The notes under the pieces: generated by a model
What the model saw: only the letters and a program-made list of their open reading frames with translations
What the model was told of the DNA's origin: nothing
Database searches by the model: none
Program-made: the position numbers and the translations under genes
NCBI GenBank assembly: GCA_030145715.1
Contig: JAIXHQ010000003.1
Span: 62,001 to 126,000, forward strand
Length of the DNA: 64,000 bases
Source: Sphingopyxis sp.
Lineage (GTDB): Bacteria; Pseudomonadota; Alphaproteobacteria; Sphingomonadales; Sphingomonadaceae
Direction of reading: 5' to 3'
In this document: in pieces, positions 9,242 through 18,678 of the stretch
How positions within the stretch are numbered: position 1 is the stretch's first letter
Layout of the letters: each line of letters begins with the position of its first letter

Positions 9242-9915
9242 CCGGCGTTCTTTGCGTCCAGGTTGCGGCCAAGTGCGACAAGGCCGGTGATTACGAAGGG
9301 AATGACGACGACCGACAGCGTCACCTTGGCAAGCATCTGCCCGCCCATCAGGTTCGCGATCGGAAAGACGCCGTAAAAGGCGATGGTGACGAACAACAGC
9401 GTGTCGACGACCTGGCTCAAGGCGCTGGCGATCGCGCCACGGATCGCCAGCCATGTCGTGCCGGTTCCGGCGCCCGCGCGCCCGCGCAGCCTTGAAAAGA
9501 TGGTGACGTTCAGGAATTGCGACGTGCCATAGGCGACGATGCCGGCGGCCATAAGGCGCGGGCTTTGGCCCAGGACCATGTCGAACGCGGCAAGCCGTTC
9601 GGGCTGCATTTCGGGCGAGGCCGGCAGCGCGAGCACCAGGGCGGTAAGCATGATCGACAGCACCAGGGGCACGAACCCCCACAGCACCAGCCGGTTAGCG
9701 GCCGATTGCCCATGCAGTTCGGACACCGCGCTCGACAGGGCGACGAGCAGGAGGAACGCAAAAATCCCCGCCTCGACCGCAAGCCAGCTTCCCAGCGCGA
9801 CCTGCTTGTTCCCGAGCACCCCGGCCAGCACCACCATCCCGCCATAGACGATCGAGAAAAGAAAGAAGGACGGAGATAGGCTGCGCGGCAACGCCGCCGA
9901 TGTCGGTTCGGTCAT
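9238..9915 (-). CDS. Queuosine precursor transporter (VUT/YhhQ family)
   Basis: A 225-residue integral membrane protein with about six helices ([60 protein letters not shown] and others). The motifs [22 protein letters not shown] and [26 protein letters not shown] are characteristic of the YhhQ/VUT (DUF165) family, which imports 7-cyano-7-deazaguanine type precursors for queuosine in tRNA. It is the first gene of the run to MarC and overlaps argB by 4 bp. gluQRS, which glutamylates queuosine in tRNA(Asp), lies elsewhere in this window at 17,656, so the pathway appears to be in use. Confidence 0.9.
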   Translation of the reverse strand: MTEPTSAALPRSLSPSFFLFSIVYGGMVVLAGVLGNKQVALGSWLAVEAGIFAFLLLVALSSAVSELHGQSAANRLVLWGFVPLVLSIMLTALVLALPASPEMQPERLAAFDMVLGQSPRLMAAGIVAYGTSQFLNVTIFSRLRGRAGAGTGTTWLAIRGAIASALSQVVDTLLFVTIAFYGVFPIANLMGGQMLAKVTLSVVVIPFVITGLVALGRNLDAKNAG

Positions 9916-9957
9916 GCCGCCCGATAGTCGGTTTTGCGCGCGCTGGAAAGATGCTGG

Positions 9958-11907
9958 TCAGTCGGGCGGATTATGCTTTGCCAGGAAGGTTTCGATCGAG
10001 GTGAGCAGGGTCATCCGGTCGGCCTCGCGCGTGAAATAATGATCGGCGAGCGGCACCGAAACAAAGTCGACCAGCTTGCCCGCCCTCTTCATCGCCGCAT
10101 ACATGCGCGACGATTGGCCATGATCGACGGTAACGTCCTTTTTGCCGTGGATCAAAAGCAGCGGCGCCTTTATCCGGTCGATCGCGTTGATCGGCGACAC
10201 GGCGGCGAAATCGGGCGTCATTCTTTGCCATTGCCCGCGATAGAGCCGTTCGCGCATCACGCCGCCAAAGTCGTTCACCTCGCGCCGCAGGTTGGCGACC
10301 CCGTTGATCGAGATCGCACAACGATAAAGGTCGGGGTCCTTTACAATCCCCCACATCGCCGCATAGCCGCCATAGGATGCGCCGACGATGCAGACACGCC
10401 GGGGATCGGCGATACCTTCGGCCACCGCCCAGCGCACCCCGTCGGTGATGTCGTCCTGCATCGCAAAACCCATCTGTCCCTGCCCGGCCTTTTCAAATTC
10501 GGCGCCATAGCCGGTCGAGCCCCGGAAATTGGGCTGAAGAACCGCGTAGCCGCGCTCGGCCAGAAATTGCGCCCAATAGTCATAGGTCAGCTCGTCATGT
10601 CCCCATGGGCCGCCGTGCGGCATGACGATGAACGGCAGATTTTTCGCGGCGCGGCCGCGCGGCATGGTCAAGATGCCCTCGATCTCCAGCCCGTCGCGCG
10701 CCTTGTACTGCACCGCCTTGGCGCGCGACAGACGCTTGCCCCCGATCGCGTCGTTCATCGCGGCGAGGCGGACCAGATTTTCGGTTGTCGCGTCGAAATA
10801 GAATAATAGCCCCGGATTGTCGGGCGTGCTGAACCGGACAAGCAGCTTGGTAAGATCGTTGCTATAGCTTTCGATCCGCACCACCGACTGCGGCGATGCC
10901 GCCTCAAGCCTTGCCTGATGCGCCGCCATGGTCGGATCGATCCAGCGCAGCGGCGCCTTGCGGTCGCTCGTCGAGACACCCAGCAGCCGTGATCCGTTGA
11001 AGGCCAGCAAGGCATTTTCGATGTCGCCATCGTCGGCGGCATAGACGGTCCGGATGTCCTTGCCGGTCGGAATCTCCACCTCGACCACCGCCGACCGTCC
11101 CTCGGCATTTTTCTTGATGACAAAACCGCGGTCGCTGTCGGGAACGAAATGAAAGGGAATGGTCAGTTCCTCGTCTTCGCTGAGCCGCGCGCTGTCGATC
11201 ATCCGCATCAGGCCTTCGCCGCCGGACCGATAGAGCAGGGTCGATTTGGTGGTCGCATCGCGATAGCCGATGCCGAACCGCACCCGGCCAAGATGGTCGG
11301 CGCCCCAATCGAAGATGTTCGGCCGCCCCCTTTCCTCCACCCGCTTGCGTCCCGTCGTGACATCGACGCGATACACCGCAGGCCAGAACTCGGGATCATT
11401 GGTATAGATCGAGTTCTGGGCCGCGACCAGAATCTCCTTGCTGCCGTCGGTCGGCACCCACAGCACACTGGACGCATTTTGGCCGCCGGAATCCCAGAGC
11501 AGCCTGGTGAGCTTTCCCGTCTTGCGGTTGATCGAAATCAGCCGCGAAACATACCAGCGGTCGGTTTCCACCGGCATCAGGGTGTAAAGCCCGACGATGA
11601 CGTCGTCGTTGCCGACCCAGCGGATCCACGCGATCTCGGTCTGATCGGGAACCGCAATCGCGATCATCCCCGACCGGTCGCCCGCAACCGGCGTGACCAG
11701 GATGCGCTGTTCGCCGCCAACCCCGAACAGCCCCGCCATATGCGATCCGTCCGCCGACAGATCGACCTTTTCGACAAAGGGAAGCTGAGCAAAGGCGCTG
11801 GTCGGCAGCGGCACGAAAGCCGCGGCGGCGGCCGGCCGGGCTTCCTCCGCCCGCGCCGGCAAAGCGGCCAGAATCAAAAGAAAAAGCGCCGCGACAATCG
11901 AACGCAT
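9958..11907 (-). CDS. S9 family prolyl oligopeptidase-like peptidase, secreted
   Basis: A 649-residue exported serine peptidase. Residues 1-20 (MRSIVAALFLLILAALPARA) form a signal peptide. The N-terminal half is a probable beta-propeller that gates the active site. The C-terminal alpha/beta-hydrolase half has the nucleophile motif GASYGGYA with Ser511, the acid in HGKKDVTVDHG (Asp591) and the base in LADHYFTRE (His623), so the triad is complete. The PHGGPWG segment forms the oxyanion side. Family members such as dipeptidyl and acylaminoacyl peptidases cut short peptides in the periplasm. It is monocistronic and divergent from the nucleoside transporter. Confidence 0.93.
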   Translation of the reverse strand: MRSIVAALFLLILAALPARAEEARPAAAAAFVPLPTSAFAQLPFVEKVDLSADGSHMAGLFGVGGEQRILVTPVAGDRSGMIAIAVPDQTEIAWIRWVGNDDVIVGLYTLMPVETDRWYVSRLISINRKTGKLTRLLWDSGGQNASSVLWVPTDGSKEILVAAQNSIYTNDPEFWPAVYRVDVTTGRKRVEERGRPNIFDWGADHLGRVRFGIGYRDATTKSTLLYRSGGEGLMRMIDSARLSEDEELTIPFHFVPDSDRGFVIKKNAEGRSAVVEVEIPTGKDIRTVYAADDGDIENALLAFNGSRLLGVSTSDRKAPLRWIDPTMAAHQARLEAASPQSVVRIESYSNDLTKLLVRFSTPDNPGLLFYFDATTENLVRLAAMNDAIGGKRLSRAKAVQYKARDGLEIEGILTMPRGRAAKNLPFIVMPHGGPWGHDELTYDYWAQFLAERGYAVLQPNFRGSTGYGAEFEKAGQGQMGFAMQDDITDGVRWAVAEGIADPRRVCIVGASYGGYAAMWGIVKDPDLYRCAISINGVANLRREVNDFGGVMRERLYRGQWQRMTPDFAAVSPINAIDRIKAPLLLIHGKKDVTVDHGQSSRMYAAMKRAGKLVDFVSVPLADHYFTREADRMTLLTSIETFLAKHNPPD

Positions 11908-12069
11908 TCCACATCCCCCCAGTATGACGGCGGATGATTATGCAGAAAATCCGCGCGCGCCAAGAGGATGCTGTGCCATTTCTGATGCATTGGCGGCTTC
12001 GGCTTTCGCTTGTGCGGCCCATAAAGCCCGTTAGACAGGCGGCTTGGATTGCGGGGGACGCGAAGAATA

Positions 12070-13398
12070 ATGGAACGGCTTATCGGTCTGCTCGGCATCG
12101 TCGCACTATTTGCGATCGCCGTGCTTTTTTCATCCAACCGACGCTGGATTCGTCCCCGCATCGTCATCCCCGCCTTTTTGCTCCAGGCCGGTTTCGCGGT
12201 GCTGGTCATCGGCACACCGTGGGGCCGCGCGGCGATCCAGGCGATGTCGAACGGCGTATCGAACCTGCTCGGCTATGCCGACGAGGGCACGAAATTCCTG
12301 TTTGGCGAAGTGCTGACGCAAGCCCCCTATGGCAAGGCGGTGTTCGCGATCGGCGCGCTGCCCGTCATCATCTTTTTCGCGTCGCTGATTTCGGTGCTCT
12401 ACTATCTGGGCATCATGCAGCTCATCATCAAATGGGTCGGCGGCGCGATCCAGAAAGTCACCGGGATCACCAAGGTCGAAAGCCTGGGCGCCGCCGCGAA
12501 CATTTTTGTCGGCCAGTCGGAATCGCCGCTGGTCATCCGGCCATATCTGGCCGCGCTGACCCCGCCGCAACTGTTCACCGTGATGACGGTCGGCATGGCA
12601 GGGGTCGCCGGGACGATCCTGGGCGCCTATGCGGGGATGATCGGCCCGCACCTCCTTCCCTATCTGCTCGCCGCCAGTTTCATGTCGGCGCCGGGCGGCA
12701 TCCTGATGGCCAAGATCATGATGCCCGACGACCCCAAGGACATCGGCATCGAACCGATCGTGATGCCCGAGGCAAGCCATGATGAGGAAAAGCCCGCCAA
12801 TATCATCATGGCGGCGGCGCAGGGCGCCCAAACCGGCGTCAAGCTGGCGGTCGCGGTCGGCGCGATGGTGATGGCCTTTGTCGCGCTGGTCGCGCTCGCC
12901 AACGGCATCCTTGCCGGGATCGGCGGCTGGTTCGGGATCGACGGCCTGTCGTTTCAGGCGATCATCGGCACGATCTTTCGCCCGGTCATGTGGCTGATGG
13001 GCGTCCCATGGGACGAAAGCGCGACGGTCGGCGGGCTGTTCGGCAGCAAGGTCGTGCTCAACGAATTCGTCGCCTTTATCGACCTCGGCCGGGCACAGGG
13101 CGACATGTCGATGGCGGCGGTCGCGATCGCGACCTTCGCGCTTTGCGGTTTCGCCAATTTCAGTTCGATCGCGATCCAGATGGCGGTGACGGGCGGACTT
13201 GCCCCGAATCAACGGCCGGTGATCGCCAAGCTGGGGCTGAAGGCGCTGCTGGCCGGCAGCCTGTCGAACCTGATGTCGGCGGCCCTCGCCGGGCTGATGC
13301 TGGGCATCGCGCCGCCGCTGGCTCCCCCGCCCGCCGCCGCGGTCGCGGCCCCGACAGTCCCGGCAGCAACACCCACGCCGACGCCGACGGCGCCCTGA
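12070..13398 (+). CDS. NupC-type concentrative nucleoside transporter
   Basis: A 442-residue inner-membrane protein of the CNT family, which imports nucleosides using the proton or sodium gradient. It shows the N-terminal helices, the core NIFVGQSESPLVIRPYLA, the LTPPQLFTVMTVGMAGVAGTILGAY stretch, and the C-terminal NEFVAFIDL and LCGFANFSSIAIQMAVTGGL motifs. An in-frame ATG seven codons upstream exists, but MERLIGLLG begins right at the first helix. The last 30 residues are an unusual alanine/proline/threonine-rich tail (ending TPTPTPTAP) whose purpose is unknown. Confidence 0.94.
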   Translation: MERLIGLLGIVALFAIAVLFSSNRRWIRPRIVIPAFLLQAGFAVLVIGTPWGRAAIQAMSNGVSNLLGYADEGTKFLFGEVLTQAPYGKAVFAIGALPVIIFFASLISVLYYLGIMQLIIKWVGGAIQKVTGITKVESLGAAANIFVGQSESPLVIRPYLAALTPPQLFTVMTVGMAGVAGTILGAYAGMIGPHLLPYLLAASFMSAPGGILMAKIMMPDDPKDIGIEPIVMPEASHDEEKPANIIMAAAQGAQTGVKLAVAVGAMVMAFVALVALANGILAGIGGWFGIDGLSFQAIIGTIFRPVMWLMGVPWDESATVGGLFGSKVVLNEFVAFIDLGRAQGDMSMAAVAIATFALCGFANFSSIAIQMAVTGGLAPNQRPVIAKLGLKALLAGSLSNLMSAALAGLMLGIAPPLAPPPAAAVAAPTVPAATPTPTPTAP

Positions 13399-13415
13399 TC
13401 CACCGCTGACCGCGT

Positions 13416-13441
13416 CCGACCTGTCGCAACCTGCGGGTCGG
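13416..13441. terminator. Possible terminator between convergent genes
   Basis: CCGACC and GGTCGG form a 6-bp inverted repeat around a 14-base loop in the 51-bp gap between the nucleoside transporter and the convergent hydroxybutyryl-CoA dehydrogenase. No T-run follows on either strand, so the call is weak and rests mainly on position. Confidence 0.3.
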
Positions 13442-13449
13442 GGGCGAGG

Positions 13450-14316
13450 TCAGCGCGTCGGCACGGGGTCGGGCCCGGTCCAGTCGTAAAAGCCGCGTCC
13501 CGCCTTTTTCCCGACCCAGCCGGCATCGACATATTGGACGAGCAGCGGCGCGGGGCGGAACTTCGGATCGCCGGTGCCGCTGTAGAGTACGCGAATAATT
13601 TCAAGGCAGGTGTCGAGCCCGATGAAATCGGCAAGGGTGATCGGACCCATCGGATGGTTGAGGCCAAGGCGGCACCCGGCATCGATGTCCCGCATCGTCG
13701 CGACACCTTCGCCAAGAGCGAAAATCGCCTCGTTGATCATCGGCATCAGCACGCGGTTGACGATGAAGCCCGGCGCGTCGTTCGCGTGGACGATTTCCTT
13801 GCCCAGCCCGCGGCCAAAGGCTTCGACCGCCTGGAGCGTCGCATCGCTTGTCGCCAGTCCCCGGATCAGTTCGATCAGCCCCATGACGGGCACCGGGTTA
13901 AAGAAATGAACGCCGATGAAGCGTTCCGGGTCGGGCGCAGCCTGCGCGAGGCGGGTGATCGGGATCGAACTGGTGTTGCTGGCGAGGATGGCGGTCGCCG
14001 ACAGATGCTGGCCGACGCTGGCGAAGATCGCGCGCTTGACGTCCTCGCGCTCGGTCGCGGCCTCGATGACGAGGGCGGCGGGCGCGAAGGCGGCGTGATC
14101 GGCAACCGGCGTGATCCGGCCCAGCAAGGCGTCGGCGTCGTCCTGGCTTAACTTTTCCTTGGCGACGAGGCGGCCCAGCGCCTTTGCGATGCCCGCCTTG
14201 CCCGATTCGGCGCGCGCAAGGTCGATGTCCGACAACAACACGTCATGACCGGCCACCGCCGACACCTGCGCGATGCCCGCGCCCATCTGTCCCGCGCCGA
14301 TAACCCCGACGATCAT
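13450..14316 (-). CDS. 3-hydroxybutyryl-CoA dehydrogenase
   Basis: NAD-dependent oxidation of 3-hydroxybutyryl-CoA, or the reverse reduction of acetoacetyl-CoA. The 288-residue protein has the Rossmann motif VGVIGAGQMGAGIAQV at residues 3-18, the active-site region SNTSSIPITRLA followed by IGVHFFNPVPVMGLIELI with the conserved His, and the dimerisation domain motifs PGFIVNRVLMPMINEAI and GLNHPMGPITLADFIGLD. There is no hydratase domain, unlike the fused protein at 34,972. No companion acyl-CoA gene adjoins it. Confidence 0.93.
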   Translation of the reverse strand: MIVGVIGAGQMGAGIAQVSAVAGHDVLLSDIDLARAESGKAGIAKALGRLVAKEKLSQDDADALLGRITPVADHAAFAPAALVIEAATEREDVKRAIFASVGQHLSATAILASNTSSIPITRLAQAAPDPERFIGVHFFNPVPVMGLIELIRGLATSDATLQAVEAFGRGLGKEIVHANDAPGFIVNRVLMPMINEAIFALGEGVATMRDIDAGCRLGLNHPMGPITLADFIGLDTCLEIIRVLYSGTGDPKFRPAPLLVQYVDAGWVGKKAGRGFYDWTGPDPVPTR

Positions 14317-14398
14317 AACTTGCCCTTTCGCATGGAATATATGCGCGGCCCTAGGGTTTTGGGGCGATGCGTCAAGGCCCCCGCGTCAAAACCCCGCA

Positions 14399-15385
14399 TC
14401 AGGGGGCCGAGCGGAAAGCGGTGGCCTGGGCAAGGATGAGGGCAAAGGCGGGATCGGCGTCATCCCAGGTCATCAGCGGGGTCCATCCCCCCGAACGCAA
14501 CAACAGGTTCGCATCGCGCGGGCCGTATTTATGGCTGTTTTCGGTATGGATCGTTTCGCCCGCGGCCATGTGATGACGGCGGCCATCGACGGTGAAATCC
14601 ATGTCGCAGGCGGCAACGAGATGCATTTCGATCCGGGCATGAACATCGTCCCAGATCGCCCGATGGGTGAAATTATCGACCGGAATATCGCCGTCCAGTT
14701 CGCGGTTTATCCGTTCGAGCAGGTTGAGGTTAAAGGCGGCGGTGACCCCCGCCGGGTCGTCATAGGCGAGTTCCAGCGTAGCCACATCCTTGATCCGGTC
14801 GATACCGATCAGGAGCAGCGACCCTTCACCCAACGCACAGCGCCAGTTGCGCAAAAGATCGACAGCGGTGCGCGCAACCATATTGCCGATCGTGCTGCCG
14901 GGAAAAAAGCCGAGCTTGGGCAGATCGGCGATTTCGTCGGGCAGCGTCACGCGCTGGGTAAAGTCGGCCTCTACCGGATAGACGGGCAGGCCCGGCAACC
15001 GCGCGGCAAGCGCCAGCGCACTGTCGCGCAGAAAATCGCCCGAAATATCGACGGGCACATAGGCCGCCGGATCGATCGCATCGAGCAGCAGCGGCGTCTT
15101 CATCGAACTGCCCGACCCCAATTCGACCACTGCGCGGCCGCCGCCGACCATCGCCGCAATGTCGGCCGCGTGGCGCCGCAACAGATCGGTTTCGCTGCGC
15201 GTCGGATAATATTCGGGAAGCGCGGTAATATCTTCGAACAGCGCCGACCCGGTCGCGTCATAGAACCAGCGCGCGGGCACCGCCTTTTGCGGCTGGGCGA
15301 GGCCGCTATGGGTGTCGGCGCGAAAGGCGATGTCGACGCCCGCATCGTCGGCGTCGATCTGGCGAAGTTGACGAATAACGCTCAT
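14399..15385 (-). CDS. egtD: L-histidine N-alpha-methyltransferase
   Basis: Transfers three methyl groups from S-adenosylmethionine to histidine to make hercynine, the first committed step to ergothioneine. The 328 residues fit EgtD. Visible are ARWFYDATGSALFEDITALPEYYPTRSE (spanning about 38-65), the SAM-binding VELGSGSSMKTPLLL near 85-99 and the later FPGSTIGNM, all typical. The ATG overlaps the TGA of egtB (ATGA), so the two are translationally coupled. No egtA, egtC or egtE follows, in line with the shorter alphaproteobacterial gene set. Confidence 0.95.
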   Translation of the reverse strand: MSVIRQLRQIDADDAGVDIAFRADTHSGLAQPQKAVPARWFYDATGSALFEDITALPEYYPTRSETDLLRRHAADIAAMVGGGRAVVELGSGSSMKTPLLLDAIDPAAYVPVDISGDFLRDSALALAARLPGLPVYPVEADFTQRVTLPDEIADLPKLGFFPGSTIGNMVARTAVDLLRNWRCALGEGSLLLIGIDRIKDVATLELAYDDPAGVTAAFNLNLLERINRELDGDIPVDNFTHRAIWDDVHARIEMHLVAACDMDFTVDGRRHHMAAGETIHTENSHKYGPRDANLLLRSGGWTPLMTWDDADPAFALILAQATAFRSAP

Positions 15386-16689
15386 GTCAGGTCCTTGGCG
15401 AGCCGGACGCCGGTGAATTGCCAGCGTTGGTGGGGGTAAAAAAAGTTGCGATAGGATGCGCGCACATGGCCGCGCGGGGTCGCGCAGCTACCGCCGCGCA
15501 GCACGAACTGGCCGCTCATGAACTTGCCATTATATTCGCCGACCGCACCGGGGGCGGCGCGAAAGCCGGGATAGGGACGATAGGCGCTGCCCGTCCATTC
15601 CCACACGCCGCCGAACATCTGTTGCAGCCCGGCATCCGCATCGCCCGGCGGTGCCGGATGAACCGGCCCGGCGGCATCGAGTTGCTGGCCACCGCGCGGA
15701 TCGAAGGTCGCCGCCGCCGCTTCCCATTCAAATTCGGTCGGAAGCCGCGCGCCGGCCCAGGTGGCAAAGGCGTCAGCCTCGAAAAAACTGATGTGCGTCA
15801 CCGGGGCCGCGAGGTCGATGTCCTGCCACCCCGCCAGCGTGAACTGCCGGTCGCCGTCCCAATAGGCGGGCGACTCCACCGATTCGCCGCGCACCCAGGT
15901 CCAGCCGTCGCTGAGCCAGAGCGCGGGCGTGTGATAGCCGCCGTCGTCGATGAATTGCCGCCATTCGCCATTGCTGACCGGACGGCTGGCGAGCGCGTGT
16001 GGCGTCAATAGCGCAGAAAAGCGCGGAACTTCACAGTCGAATGCAAAATCGTCGCCGTCATGGCCGACCGAAACCACCCCTTCGGCGCCCCTGATCCATC
16101 GCATCGCCCCCATGTCGCTGCGAGGCGGCGCATCGGCGGAAAACTGCGCAACTTCACACCGGATTCGCCTGTCGGGCGCCCAGACGGCGGGGCCGATCGG
16201 GTTTTGCGCGAACAGATGCTTGATGTCGGTCAGCAGCAATTCCTGATGCTGTTGTTCGTGATGGATGCCGAGTTCGACCAGCGCCCGCGCGGCGGGCGGC
16301 AGATCGGGCAGCGCGATCTGAACCGCCGCGTCGACATGAGTGCGCCAAGTGCCTATTTCGTCGAGCGACGGGCGGGTAAGCAGGCCGCGCTGCGGGCGCG
16401 CGTGGCGCGGCCCCTCTGCCTCATAATAGGAATTGAAAAGATAGGGATAGCGGTCGTCGAACAGCGCATAGCCCGGCACATGATCGCGCAGGACAAAGGT
16501 TTCGAAAAACCATGTCGTGTGCGCCAGATGCCATTTCGCGGGCGAGGCGTCGGGCATCGACTGTGCGCTGGCATCGGCGTCGGACAGGGTGGCGACTAGA
16601 TCGAGCGAAAGGCGCCGGGTGGCCGCGAAACGACCCGCCAGATCGGCCACCGCATCAGTGCGGTTCGAAACATCGGTGCGGCTGGCCAT
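15382..16689 (-). CDS. egtB: Ergothioneine biosynthesis protein EgtB (sulfoxide synthase)
   Basis: A non-haem iron enzyme that joins hercynine to a thiol (gamma-glutamylcysteine or cysteine) using oxygen. The 435 residues hold an N-terminal DinB-like domain with the iron ligands expected in KWHLAHTTWFFE (His54/His57) and GIHHEQQHQELLLTDIKH (near 143-160), then a formylglycine-generating-enzyme-like C-terminal domain (about 200-430, with ARLPTEFEWEAAA, VWEWTGSAYRPYPGF and LRGGSCATPRGHVRASYRNFF). The thiol partner cannot be read by eye. A selenoneine-type role is possible but no senB or senC neighbour exists. It is first in a two-gene operon with egtD. Confidence 0.94.
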   Translation of the reverse strand: MASRTDVSNRTDAVADLAGRFAATRRLSLDLVATLSDADASAQSMPDASPAKWHLAHTTWFFETFVLRDHVPGYALFDDRYPYLFNSYYEAEGPRHARPQRGLLTRPSLDEIGTWRTHVDAAVQIALPDLPPAARALVELGIHHEQQHQELLLTDIKHLFAQNPIGPAVWAPDRRIRCEVAQFSADAPPRSDMGAMRWIRGAEGVVSVGHDGDDFAFDCEVPRFSALLTPHALASRPVSNGEWRQFIDDGGYHTPALWLSDGWTWVRGESVESPAYWDGDRQFTLAGWQDIDLAAPVTHISFFEADAFATWAGARLPTEFEWEAAAATFDPRGGQQLDAAGPVHPAPPGDADAGLQQMFGGVWEWTGSAYRPYPGFRAAPGAVGEYNGKFMSGQFVLRGGSCATPRGHVRASYRNFFYPHQRWQFTGVRLAKDLT

Positions 16690-16828
16690 GACAAGACAAT
16701 CCCCCGAGAGGCGATTCGGTTTCGCGTCGCGTGAGATTATGGGTAGGCGGCGATGGAATGCCTAGAACAATAGGGGAACAAACTGGAGGCGCTGCTGCGA
16801 TCTGGCCCGGCCCGATCCGCCAATAGGA

Positions 16829-17410
16829 TTACCGCGTCGCGCCGGGTTTCCACAGGATGTCGCCGCCGGCAGCGGCATTCAGGTGGCGGGTAAAGACGAA
16901 CAGATGGTCGGACAGGCGATTGAGATAGGTGAGCGCCAGCGGGTTGAGGTCGCGGTTCGCGGCGGCGGCGACCGCAGCGCGTTCGGCGCGGCGCGTCACG
17001 GCCCGCGCGAGGTGGAGGCGCGCAGCAGCTTCGGTGCCGCCGGGCAGAATGAAGCTTTTGAGCGCGTCGAGCGCGCCGTTCATGCCGTCGATTTCATCCT
17101 CCAGCCGCGCGACCTGGCTGGGAACGATGCGCAGCGCCATGTCGCTGGGGCCGAAACCGAACTGGATGTCGGGCGGCGTCGCCAGGTCGGCGCCCAGGTC
17201 GAACAATTCATTCTGGATTCGCGCGAGCATTGCGGCCTCTGCGATGTCGGGGGCCAGCGCCGCGGCGGCGATGCCGATCGCGCTGTTCGCTTCGTCGACG
17301 TCGCCGATCGCCGCCATCAGCGCATCGGATTTGGCGATGCGCGACCCGTCGACCAGCCCCGTCGTGCCGTCGTCGCCGGTGCGCGTGTAAATCTTGTTAA
17401 GCTTGACCAT
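16829..17410 (-). CDS. PduO-type cob(I)alamin adenosyltransferase
   Basis: Transfers the adenosyl group of ATP to cob(I)alamin or a corrinoid to make adenosylcobalamin. The 193-residue protein has the N-terminal ATP loop KIYTRTGDDGTTGLVDGSRI, the VDEANSAIG motif, and the C-terminal YLNRLSDHLFVFTRHLN region, where PduO enzymes hold conserved Arg and Asn residues. The frame is open upstream of the ATG at 17410, but MVKLNKIYTRTGDDG is the standard family start. It follows the HIG1 gene by 11 bp. A methylmalonyl-CoA mutase that might use the cofactor is not in the window. Confidence 0.94.
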   Translation of the reverse strand: MVKLNKIYTRTGDDGTTGLVDGSRIAKSDALMAAIGDVDEANSAIGIAAAALAPDIAEAAMLARIQNELFDLGADLATPPDIQFGFGPSDMALRIVPSQVARLEDEIDGMNGALDALKSFILPGGTEAAARLHLARAVTRRAERAAVAAAANRDLNPLALTYLNRLSDHLFVFTRHLNAAAGGDILWKPGATR

Positions 17411-17421
17411 GGCGCTGCCGT

Positions 17422-17646
17422 TTACTTGCCCGCAGCGAGGAGGCCGATGAGCACGAGCAGGATGATGGTGATCGCCTGCCATTTGACGCGCGACATCATC
17501 ATCCGGTTCTGCATCACCTGATTTTCATGCGCGGTGCCGTCCATCTGGGCCTTGTGCCCCTGCGAGAAATAGAACAGCCCGCGCGCAAGCGAGAAGAGGA
17601 CGAAGCCGGCGGCAATCACGACGCCAAGGATGAGCAGGATTTCCAT
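17422..17646 (-). CDS. HIG1-domain twin-transmembrane protein
   Basis: A 74-residue protein with two hydrophobic segments, ILLILGVVIAAGFVLFSLARGLFYF and WQAITIILLVLIGLLAAG, joined by a polar loop (SQGHKAQMDGTAHENQVMQNRMMMSRVK). The loop with its conserved N-x-x-M-x-x-R pattern resembles the HIG_1_N domain found in small alphaproteobacterial and mitochondrial membrane proteins associated with the respiratory chain. Its exact role in bacteria is not known. It sits between gluQRS and the adenosyltransferase on the same strand, with gaps near 10 bp. Confidence 0.82.
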   Translation of the reverse strand: MEILLILGVVIAAGFVLFSLARGLFYFSQGHKAQMDGTAHENQVMQNRMMMSRVKWQAITIILLVLIGLLAAGK

Positions 17647-17655
17647 AGGCCCTAT

Positions 17656-18507
17656 CTAGGGATTTTGCAGCGAATAGCCAGCGGGAAGCCTTCCGGCCGC
17701 CAAATCGGCAGCGAGCGCCGTGCCATCGATCCCGGCGGCGCGGAGCGAGGCGAGCGAGGCGGCGGCGTCCCGCTTTGCCAGCCGCTTGTCATCAGGGCCA
17801 CAGACGATCGTATGATGCCGGTAAAGCGGCGTCGGCAGACCGAACAAGGCCTGGAGCAGGCGGTGGACGTCGGTCGAGGCGATCAGGTCCGCGCCGCGCA
17901 CGACATGGGTTACGCCCATCATCGCATCGTCGATCGTGCTGGCGAGATGATAGCTGGCGGGCGCATCCTTGCGCGCCAGCACGATGTCGCCATGCGCCGC
18001 CGGGTCGGCGACGCGCATTCCCTGCCCAACCTCTTCCCACCCAATCTCCCCCACCTCTGCCACCGCGCGCGCCATGGCGAGCCGCCAGCAATGCGGCCGG
18101 GACACAAGGTGGTCTTCGCGGATCGAATCCGGCAGGTCGCGGCAGGTGCCCGGATAGATGGCGCCGGACGGCCCGTGCGGGGCCGACAGGCTGGCGGCAA
18201 TATCGGCGCGGGTGCAGAAACAGGGATAGACCAGCCCGCGCGCGCGCAAATGGTCGAGCGCCGCGGCATAATCGCCAAGCCGTGCCGACTGGCGCAACGG
18301 ATCGCCGTCCCAGCCGATCCCGAGCCATGCGAGATCGGCGAGCGCGGCGCCGACAAATTCCTCGCGCGAGCGGCTGCCGTCGATGTCGTCGATGCGGATC
18401 CGAAACTGGCCGCCCGCCCGGCGCGCGACGTCATGCGCAAGCACGGCGCTATAGGCATGACCCAGGTGCAGATCGCCCGTCGGGCTGGGGGCAAAGCGCG
18501 TCAACAT
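17656..18507 (-). CDS. gluQ: Glutamyl-Q tRNA(Asp) synthetase
   Basis: Attaches glutamate to the queuosine base at position 34 of tRNA(Asp). It is a shortened relative of GluRS without the anticodon-binding domain. The 283 residues start with LTRFAPSPTGDLHLGHAYSA, containing the HIGH-like signature, and include YPCFCTRADI and the GLPTPLYRHHTIVCGPDDKRLAKR segment with the KRLAKR (KMSKS-like) motif. The frame extends upstream to possible starts at 18528 and 18555, but neither has a clear ribosome site, and family members start close to the LTRFAPSPTG block. It likely heads a run of gluQ, HIG1 and adenosyltransferase. Confidence 0.92.
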   Translation of the reverse strand: MLTRFAPSPTGDLHLGHAYSAVLAHDVARRAGGQFRIRIDDIDGSRSREEFVGAALADLAWLGIGWDGDPLRQSARLGDYAAALDHLRARGLVYPCFCTRADIAASLSAPHGPSGAIYPGTCRDLPDSIREDHLVSRPHCWRLAMARAVAEVGEIGWEEVGQGMRVADPAAHGDIVLARKDAPASYHLASTIDDAMMGVTHVVRGADLIASTDVHRLLQALFGLPTPLYRHHTIVCGPDDKRLAKRDAAASLASLRAAGIDGTALAADLAAGRLPAGYSLQNP

Positions 18508-18678
18508 GATTTTGCGCCATGAATCCATATGCTGTGCCGAGTCAAAGGCAATCATTCCATATCTTGCGGGCATTAGCCCCCTTGACGCCAGATTCTGATG
18601 CGGCATGTAATGATGGTGTCATGCAGGAACGGCAGTGGCGCGCCATCCCGCGAACATAGGGGGCAGCGTTACCAAGCC